DNA from: Rhodospirillum sp. UBA1311
GTDB lineage: Bacteria > Pseudomonadota > Alphaproteobacteria > Rhodospirillales > Rhodospirillaceae
Length of the DNA stretch: 10,043 nt
Assembly (NCBI GenBank): GCA_002307145.1
Contig: DBTR01000100.1
Location: 1,701-11,743 of the forward strand
Direction of reading: 5' to 3'
Shown: positions 6,183 to 10,043 of the stretch, piece by piece
Numbering within the stretch: the stretch's first letter is position 1
Layout: each line of letters begins with the position of its first letter
Notes under the pieces: generated by a model
Databases searched by the model: none
What the model was told of the DNA's origin: nothing
Seen by the model: the letters and a program-made list of their open reading frames with translations, nothing else
Translations under genes and position numbers: made by a program

Positions 6183-7349
6183 ATGCGGATCCTCGAAGTT
6201 CGAGAGAAAACCTTCTCCATCGCATCGCCGATCGCCAACGCGTTCATCGACTTCTCCAAGATGACCTGTTCGGTGGTGGCCGTCATCACCGATGTCGTCC
6301 GCGACGGCAAGCAGGTGGTCGGCTTCGGCTTCAACTCCAACGGCCGCTACGGCGTCGGCGGGCTGCTGCGCGAGCGCTTCCTGCCCCGCCTCAACGAAGC
6401 CGATCCGGAGAGCCTGCTCACCGAAGACGGCTCCAACCTCGATCCCTTCCGGATCTGGGCGACGATGATGCGCAACGAAAAGCCCGGCGGCCACGGCGAG
6501 CGCTCGGTCGCGGTCGGCGCGACCGACATGGCGGTCTGGGATGCGGTGGCGAAGATCGAGGGCAAGCCCCTCTATCGGGTTCTCGCCGACCGCTATTCGG
6601 GCGGCGTCGCCGACGACAAGGTCTGGGTCTACGCAGCCGGCGGCTACTACTACCCCGGCAAGGACACCAAGGGCCTCCAGGACGAATTCCAGAGCTATCG
6701 CGACCGTGGCTACCGCGTCTGCAAGATGAAGATCGGCGGCGCTTCGCTCGACGACGACATCCGCCGCATCGAGGCCGCGCTTGAGATCGTCGGCGACGGC
6801 AAGAACCTTGCGGTCGACGTCAACGGCCGCTTCGACCTCGACACCGCGATCCAGTACGCCGACGCGCTGAAGCCCTATAACCTGTTCTGGTACGAGGAAG
6901 TCGGCGATCCGCTCGACTACGCCCTCAATGCAGAGATCGCCAAACACTACCCGCTGCCGATGGCCACCGGCGAGAACCTGTTCTCCCACCAGGACGCGCG
7001 CAACCTCCTGAAGTTCGGCGGCATGCGCAAGGACATCGACTTCCTCCAGTTCGATTGCGCCCTTTCCTACGGCCTCGTCGAATACCTCCGCACCCTCGAA
7101 GTGGTGAAGGAAGAAGGCTGGTCGACGCGCCGCATCGTGCCGCACGGCGGCCACCAGATGTCGCTCGCGATCGCGGCCGGCCTGCACCTCGGCGGCAACG
7201 AGTCCTATCCCGACGTGTTCAAGCCGTTCTGCGGCTTCGCCGACGGCTACGCGGTGGAAGACGGCTACGTTCGCCTGCCCGACGCCCCCGGCGTCGGCTT
7301 CGAACTGAAGGGCGAACTGTTCAAGACGATGAAGACGATCCTCGACTGA
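6183..7349 (+). CDS. tarD: D(-)-tartrate dehydratase (enolase superfamily)
   Basis: A 388-residue enolase-superfamily dehydratase, cytoplasmic and Mg2+-dependent, expected to convert D-tartrate to oxaloacetate. It closely resembles the Bradyrhizobium japonicum enzyme as I remember it (SPI.NA.IDF.KMT near the N-terminus, GFNSNGRYG, GGHGERSVAVG, YAAGGYYYPGK, FWYEEVGDPLDYAL, MATGENLFSHQDARNLL, PHGGHQMSL). Catalytic and metal residues are all present: K183 of the KMK motif, D212, E238 and E264, and the acid/base H321. Each is one lower than the numbers I recall for B. japonicum (K184, D213, E239, E265, H322). That constant shift and the 388 versus about 389 length support the ATG at 6183. An in-frame ATG at 6168 would add five residues and has no Shine-Dalgarno. 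The divergent LysR gene is the likely regulator; no tartrate transporter lies in the window. Function is inferred from similarity and active-site match. Confidence 0.92.
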   Translation: MRILEVREKTFSIASPIANAFIDFSKMTCSVVAVITDVVRDGKQVVGFGFNSNGRYGVGGLLRERFLPRLNEADPESLLTEDGSNLDPFRIWATMMRNEKPGGHGERSVAVGATDMAVWDAVAKIEGKPLYRVLADRYSGGVADDKVWVYAAGGYYYPGKDTKGLQDEFQSYRDRGYRVCKMKIGGASLDDDIRRIEAALEIVGDGKNLAVDVNGRFDLDTAIQYADALKPYNLFWYEEVGDPLDYALNAEIAKHYPLPMATGENLFSHQDARNLLKFGGMRKDIDFLQFDCALSYGLVEYLRTLEVVKEEGWSTRRIVPHGGHQMSLAIAAGLHLGGNESYPDVFKPFCGFADGYAVEDGYVRLPDAPGVGFELKGELFKTMKTILD

Positions 7350-7367
7350 TCGCTCTTCCCCAAACCC

Positions 7368-7410
7368 GGCGCGATCCTGTACCCTCTCGCAGGCCTTACA
7401 GGATCGCGTC
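7368..7410 (+). promoter_or_regulatory. Hairpin sequestering the hemG ribosome binding site
   Basis: Bases 7370-7381 (CGCGATCCTGTA) pair perfectly with 7397-7408 (TACAGGATCGCG). One G-U and one G-C pair extend the stem to 14 bp, ending at base 7410, immediately before the ATG at 7411. The loop is 15 bases. The only well-spaced Shine-Dalgarno, AGGA at 7400-7403 (seven bases from the ATG), is entirely within the 3' arm. In RNA this should restrain hemG translation unless opened. No T-run follows, so a classical intrinsic terminator for tarD is unlikely. At the DNA level it could also be an operator. Confidence 0.6.
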
Positions 7411-7971
7411 ATGTCTTCTCCGGTATTGTTCTGCTACGCCAGCCACGACGGCCAGACCCGCCGCATCGCACGGCGCATCGTCGCCCGCATGGAAACCCGG
7501 GGCGTGGCGGCCGACCTCGTCGACCTCGCCGAACGCCAGCCCGACGCCGCCGAAGTCGCGGCCGCACCCGCCGTGGTGGTGATCGCCGCGATTCGCTATG
7601 GCCACCACCTGCCGCCCGCGCGCGCGTTCGTCGACGCGCACCGCGAGCGCCTCGGGCAAAAGCCCCTGGCGATGGTTTCGGTCAACCTCACCGCCCGCAA
7701 GCCGGAGAAACGCACCGTCGCGGGCAGCGTCTATTTGCGCAAATGGGTGGAAACCTCCGGGCTGCGGCCCGAGATCGCGACCGCCGTCGCGGGAATGCTC
7801 GATTACCCGCGCTACGGCTGGTTCGATCGTACGATGATCCGCCTGATCATGAAGATCACCGGCGGCCCGACCGATCCGAAATTGACCGTCGAGTTTACCG
7901 ACTGGGATCTGGTGGACAAACTCGGCGACGAGATCGCCGCCCTCGCGCCGACCGCGCCCGGTGTCGCCTAG
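7411..7971 (+). CDS. hemG: HemG-type protoporphyrinogen IX dehydrogenase (quinone-dependent)
   Basis: A 186-residue flavodoxin-fold protein of the HemG family, which oxidises protoporphyrinogen IX to protoporphyrin IX in haem synthesis and passes electrons to membrane quinone; E. coli HemG has 181 residues. Visible landmarks: FMN-phosphate loop region YASHDGQTRRIA (9-20), IRYGHH (61-66), the long-loop signature SVNLTARKPEKRT (90-102), YPRYGWFDR (132-140) followed by IRLIMKITGG (143-152), and TDWD (163-166). These match E. coli HemG as I remember it and separate it from ordinary flavodoxins. It follows tarD by 61 bases on the same strand, but the hairpin at its ribosome binding site suggests its own translational control. 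Its TAG overlaps the stop of the convergent DUF2336 gene. HemG is best known from gammaproteobacteria, while alphaproteobacteria usually use HemJ, so transfer is possible, although its GC content looks like its neighbours. Confidence 0.92.
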   Translation: MSSPVLFCYASHDGQTRRIARRIVARMETRGVAADLVDLAERQPDAAEVAAAPAVVVIAAIRYGHHLPPARAFVDAHRERLGQKPLAMVSVNLTARKPEKRTVAGSVYLRKWVETSGLRPEIATAVAGMLDYPRYGWFDRTMIRLIMKITGGPTDPKLTVEFTDWDLVDKLGDEIAALAPTAPGVA

Positions 7972-9245
7972 AGCGATGCTTCGTCTTCGAACGCGGCGAG
8001 GATACGATCCATCTCGGCGGGAGTGAGTTCGCCGCCGTCGCCGCGCATCGGCGTGGATATCCCGGCCAGATGCCGCTGCACCAGTACCGCCGTATCCGAG
8101 CCCAGCCCCGCCTTCCAGCACAGCGACAATACCGCGTCGGGGCGCTCCGACCTCAAGATCTCACGCACCGCCAGGGTCGAGATGCCGCTGCGCACGATCA
8201 GGCACGCCTTGACGAACACCCAGTGCTCGTAGTCGAGCGAGCGGCGGATCAGATCTTCGGTGATCGGCTTCTTGTCGTGGAGGATGCGCGCATTCGCAAC
8301 CTCCTGCTCAAGCTGCGCCGCCTCGCTGTCGCGGAGCGCGTCGTGCGCCGCGTAATCCTTCTCCAACCGCGCCCGCACCGCGTGGCGCAGCACGCCCAGG
8401 GTCTCGGCGTCAAAATCCTTGCGCGACGCGAGCTGGTCGAGAAGGCTGTCGGCGACGAAGGTCGCAAGACGGCAGGCGCTGCGTTTCGACAACTGCGGAC
8501 GGCGCACCAGCGGCGCATGCAGTGGCGGCAGGCCATGCGCGCGCTCGACCAGATAATCGAGGGTGTCCTCGCGCATCTGCGCGGTGGGGTTGTTGAGCAG
8601 CTCGACCAGGGCATCGGTGTCGTCGCTCTTCGCCACCATCTCCACGACCTCCGCGCCGAGACCCCGGCGCCGCGAGACCGCGCTCATCGCACCGGGAATC
8701 GGCGAATTGGCGAGAATGTCGAGAAGATCCGCATCGGCCAACACCGGCGAGAATTCCAGCACCGGCGCGGCCACCACCAGGTCGATGTCGCGCGCGAGGG
8801 CGTGAACGATGTGGGGCGGAATCCGGCTTTCGCTCTTCAGCACCTCGGCCACCACCTGGCGCACCACCGGAAGCTGGTCGCGCGCCAGCTTTTCCAGCAA
8901 AGCCAGGGTCTGGGCGGCATGGAGGTGGGAATCCCGCGGGCCGAGTTCAGGAGCGCGCGTCGCGACCTTGCGGGCGAGCGAGGACCGCACGCTCGCGTCC
9001 TCGTCGTTGGCGAGCTTGCCGTCGGCCTGGGTCGGAGTGGACGGATTGGCGGCGACCCGGCTGCGGACTTCCGGGTCGGGATCGTCAGCCATGTAGTAGA
9101 GGATTTCCGGCGCGACCGAGGTTGCCTCGGCGACCGCGAAGCGGGTACGGCGATCCGGATCCCGCGCCATGCGCTTTGCGTCCTCATACGTGCTGGGCGG
9201 GACGATCCCAATGGATCCTAACGCGTTGGTAAAGGCGCTCGTCAA
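7968..9245 (-). CDS. DUF2336 family protein with HEAT-like repeats, function unknown
   Basis: A 425-residue, predicted soluble protein resembling the DUF2336 (COG5330) family of alphaproteobacteria; no biochemical role is established to my knowledge. The N-terminal part shows HEAT-like helical repeats with an exact 26-residue period: aspartates D31, D57 and D83 each open a D-x-x-x-R-x-x-[VL]-A type unit (DRRTRFAVA, DPEVRSRVA, DASVRSSLA). Such solenoids usually bind other proteins. No signal peptide, TM segment or enzyme motif is seen. I chose the TTG at 9245 because GGGAGAGAG lies seven to eight bases upstream and translation then begins TSAFTNALG. A GTG at 9278 would add 11 basic residues and has only a weak GGGA upstream. 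It converges on hemG with a four-base overlap of stops. Upstream lie a direct repeat and a 324-base gene-free gap. Confidence 0.85.
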   Translation of the reverse strand: MTSAFTNALGSIGIVPPSTYEDAKRMARDPDRRTRFAVAEATSVAPEILYYMADDPDPEVRSRVAANPSTPTQADGKLANDEDASVRSSLARKVATRAPELGPRDSHLHAAQTLALLEKLARDQLPVVRQVVAEVLKSESRIPPHIVHALARDIDLVVAAPVLEFSPVLADADLLDILANSPIPGAMSAVSRRRGLGAEVVEMVAKSDDTDALVELLNNPTAQMREDTLDYLVERAHGLPPLHAPLVRRPQLSKRSACRLATFVADSLLDQLASRKDFDAETLGVLRHAVRARLEKDYAAHDALRDSEAAQLEQEVANARILHDKKPITEDLIRRSLDYEHWVFVKACLIVRSGISTLAVREILRSERPDAVLSLCWKAGLGSDTAVLVQRHLAGISTPMRGDGGELTPAEMDRILAAFEDEASL

Positions 9246-9281
9246 CGATACTCTCTCCCGACCCGGGCGGGCACGCACGGC

Positions 9282-9309
9282 TCATATCCCAATTTTCTGA
9301 TCATATCCC
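9282..9309. repeat. Direct repeat TCATATCCC upstream of the DUF2336 gene
   Basis: Two exact copies of the nine-base word occur at 9282-9290 and 9301-9309, 19 bases start to start, 37-64 bases before the TTG start. Spacing near two helical turns would place both on the same DNA face, as in tandem activator sites. Short, so possibly chance. Confidence 0.35.
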
Positions 9310-9505
9310 GCATCCGCGCTCGCGGAAACCCGCGTAAACCTGGAGACGCCCCGCAACTATTGCAAGAGCAGCGCCTTGCGCCGCGAGAGGCTCGCCGCAA
9401 AAAATTCATCCGGGGCGCGGCAAATCGCGTTATTTCGATTTTCACAGAATTCTTCGGAAAGATCACGGAGATTGCGTAGCGATCGCCCGCCCTAAATGAC
9501 GCGGG

Positions 9506-9536
9506 TTGACGCACGCTCCGGTGATTGGGGTAAACT
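9506..9536 (+). promoter_or_regulatory. Candidate promoter of the 105-residue gene
   Basis: TTGACG (9506-9511, five of six to the -35 consensus) and TAAACT (9531-9536, four of six to the -10 consensus) are separated by 19 bases, slightly longer than ideal. They lie 33 bases or more before the ATG at 9570. No competing promoter-like pair is evident. Confidence 0.4.
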
Positions 9537-9569
9537 TGGCGTTTCACTTGGACCGAAGGACTACGACCA

Positions 9570-9887
9570 ATGACCGACGAGGAGATGCAGGCGCTCGACA
9601 CGCAGATGAAACTCCAGGCGATCATCCTGATGGTCCGCAACGTCTATGCCTACGTCGACCGGCTCGATGGCCACAGCGGCCATGTCGCCGATGGCCTCCG
9701 CGCCTTTCTCTCGGACTCCCTGCCCGAGCTTTCCCTGCCCCTGCCCGCGCCCGACGCGGTGCTGGACGCGATCAAGACTTCGCTCGCCGAACCGCTGCGC
9801 GCGGTGATCGCCGACCTCGAAGCCGGCATCCCCACCGCGCCGCCGCCGCCGAAGTTCACCCTGGTGCCGGGCGGCCGCGACGACTGA
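9570..9887 (+). CDS. Hypothetical protein, 105 residues
   Basis: I do not recognise this protein. It begins MTDEEMQALD, has a Shine-Dalgarno AAGGA at 9556-9560 nine bases upstream, and keeps the codon style of its neighbours, so it looks real. Residues 3-32 (with QAIILMVRNVYAYV) would make an amphipathic helix. A Pro/Leu-rich hinge (LPELSLPLPAPD) follows at about 51-62, a second helix spans about 62-86, then the proline run APPPP (90-94) and an acidic end. There is no signal peptide, no TM long enough to be convincing, and no cysteine. It stands alone: its own promoter-like sequence lies upstream and a strong stem-loop follows. Role unknown; a two-helix adaptor is only a guess. Confidence 0.75.
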   Translation: MTDEEMQALDTQMKLQAIILMVRNVYAYVDRLDGHSGHVADGLRAFLSDSLPELSLPLPAPDAVLDAIKTSLAEPLRAVIADLEAGIPTAPPPPKFTLVPGGRDD

Positions 9888-9908
9888 CCCAGCCCTCGAA
9901 TGCAACCG

Positions 9909-9931
9909 CGCCCCGAGCGGAGCTCGGGGCG
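9909..9931. terminator. GC-rich stem-loop between the 105-residue gene and tRNA-Glu
   Basis: GCCCCGAGC (9910-9918) pairs perfectly with GCTCGGGGC (9922-9930) around the triloop GGA, with one further C-G pair outside. It is 21 bases after the stop of the 105-residue gene and 43 bases beyond the 3' end of the minus-strand tRNA, so it could end transcripts from both sides. No T-run follows on the + strand. Confidence 0.55.
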
Positions 9932-9974
9932 GATGCGGTACGATCTTGGATTTAGTTCATAACGCCGGAAGACT

Positions 9975-10043
9975 TGGCGTCCCCAAGGGGATTCGAACCC
10001 CTGTTACCGCCGTGAGAGGGCGGTGTCCTAGGCCTCTAGACGA
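9975..10043 (-). tRNA. tRNA-Glu (anticodon CTC), 5' end cut by the window edge
   Basis: Read on the minus strand, positions 8 to 76 of a tRNA are present: D-arm beginning TCGTCTAGAGG, anticodon stem-loop CCGCC-CTCTCAC-GGCGG with CTC in the anticodon position, the T-arm with GGTTCGAATCC, the 3' acceptor strand GGGGAC, discriminator G and an encoded CCA. This matches the bacterial glutamate tRNA layout. Only the seven 5' acceptor bases lie outside the window. CTC reads the GAG codon, which is abundant in this GC-rich genome; the usual TTC isoacceptor must be elsewhere. Confidence 0.95.

Larger units (their letters stand above)
9246..9569. other. Gene-free control region between the DUF2336 gene and the 105-residue gene
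   Basis: This 324-base gap separates two divergent genes and should hold both promoters. Seen in it: the direct repeat TCATATCCC (9282-9290 and 9301-9309); small hairpins CGCGG-AAAC-CCGCG (9321-9334) and a bulged stem TTGCG/CGCAA enclosing GCGAG-AGG-CTCGC (9376-9400); a dyad AAATCG/CGATTT (9422-9427, 9436-9441) in an AT-rich patch; and a promoter-like pair at 9506-9536. I see no credible gene in it: reading frames crossing it are antisense or out-of-frame extensions with no family features. Confidence 0.6.

Noticed and set aside
9376..9404. Bulged hairpin followed by six A as a possible terminator
   Set aside because: On the + strand it is followed by A, not T. On the minus strand the T-run precedes the stem, so neither orientation gives an intrinsic terminator.
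1..10043. CRISPR array, insertion sequence or phage genes
   Set aside because: No set of regularly spaced repeats, no transposase or integrase motif and no terminal inverted repeats with flanking duplications were seen; base composition is even across the window.

Overview
The window is a high-GC bacterial chromosome segment. The codon choice, a protein of the DUF2336 family (largely alphaproteobacterial), two long chemoreceptors and a Bradyrhizobium-like D-tartrate dehydratase together suggest an alphaproteobacterium, most likely a motile, metabolically versatile Rhodospirillales-type organism. That placement is inference; no marker here fixes the genus. I see no insertion sequence, phage gene or CRISPR array.

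Layout. (1) 2-610: the last 202 codons of a pyruvate:ferredoxin/flavodoxin oxidoreductase (nifJ type), closed by a strong intrinsic terminator (629-659). (2) 791-2470 and 2662-5148: two methyl-accepting chemotaxis proteins on the + strand. The first is a classical two-TM receptor with a small helical periplasmic domain. The second carries an N-terminal hemerythrin domain with all seven iron ligands, then a TM, a periplasmic NIT domain, a second TM, HAMP and the signalling hairpin. It looks like a receptor that could read oxygen (or NO) inside the cell and nitrate/nitrite outside. (3) 5153-6034 on the minus strand: a LysR-type regulator resembling E. coli HypT, divergent from (4) 6183-7349, a D-tartrate dehydratase with all expected catalytic residues. 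(5) 7411-7971: a HemG-type protoporphyrinogen oxidase whose ribosome binding site lies inside a 14-bp hairpin. (6) 7968-9245, minus strand: a DUF2336 HEAT-like protein whose stop overlaps the hemG stop. (7) 9570-9887: a 105-residue protein of unknown function. (8) 9975-10043, minus strand: tRNA-Glu(CTC), lacking only the 5' strand of its acceptor stem.

How the parts may fit together. NifJ, the hemerythrin/NIT receptor and the quinone-coupled HemG all suit life at low or changing oxygen, perhaps with nitrate as an alternative acceptor. The LysR/tarD pair is a self-contained tartrate-use module with an inverted repeat in the shared control region. The two convergent gene pairs are packed very tightly: one pair has both stop codons inside a single stem-loop, the other shares a CTAG for both stops. 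The points most worth following are the hemerythrin-NIT receptor, the hairpin over the hemG ribosome binding site, the presence of HemG in a probable alphaproteobacterium, and a HypT-like regulator without the HypT sensor methionines.
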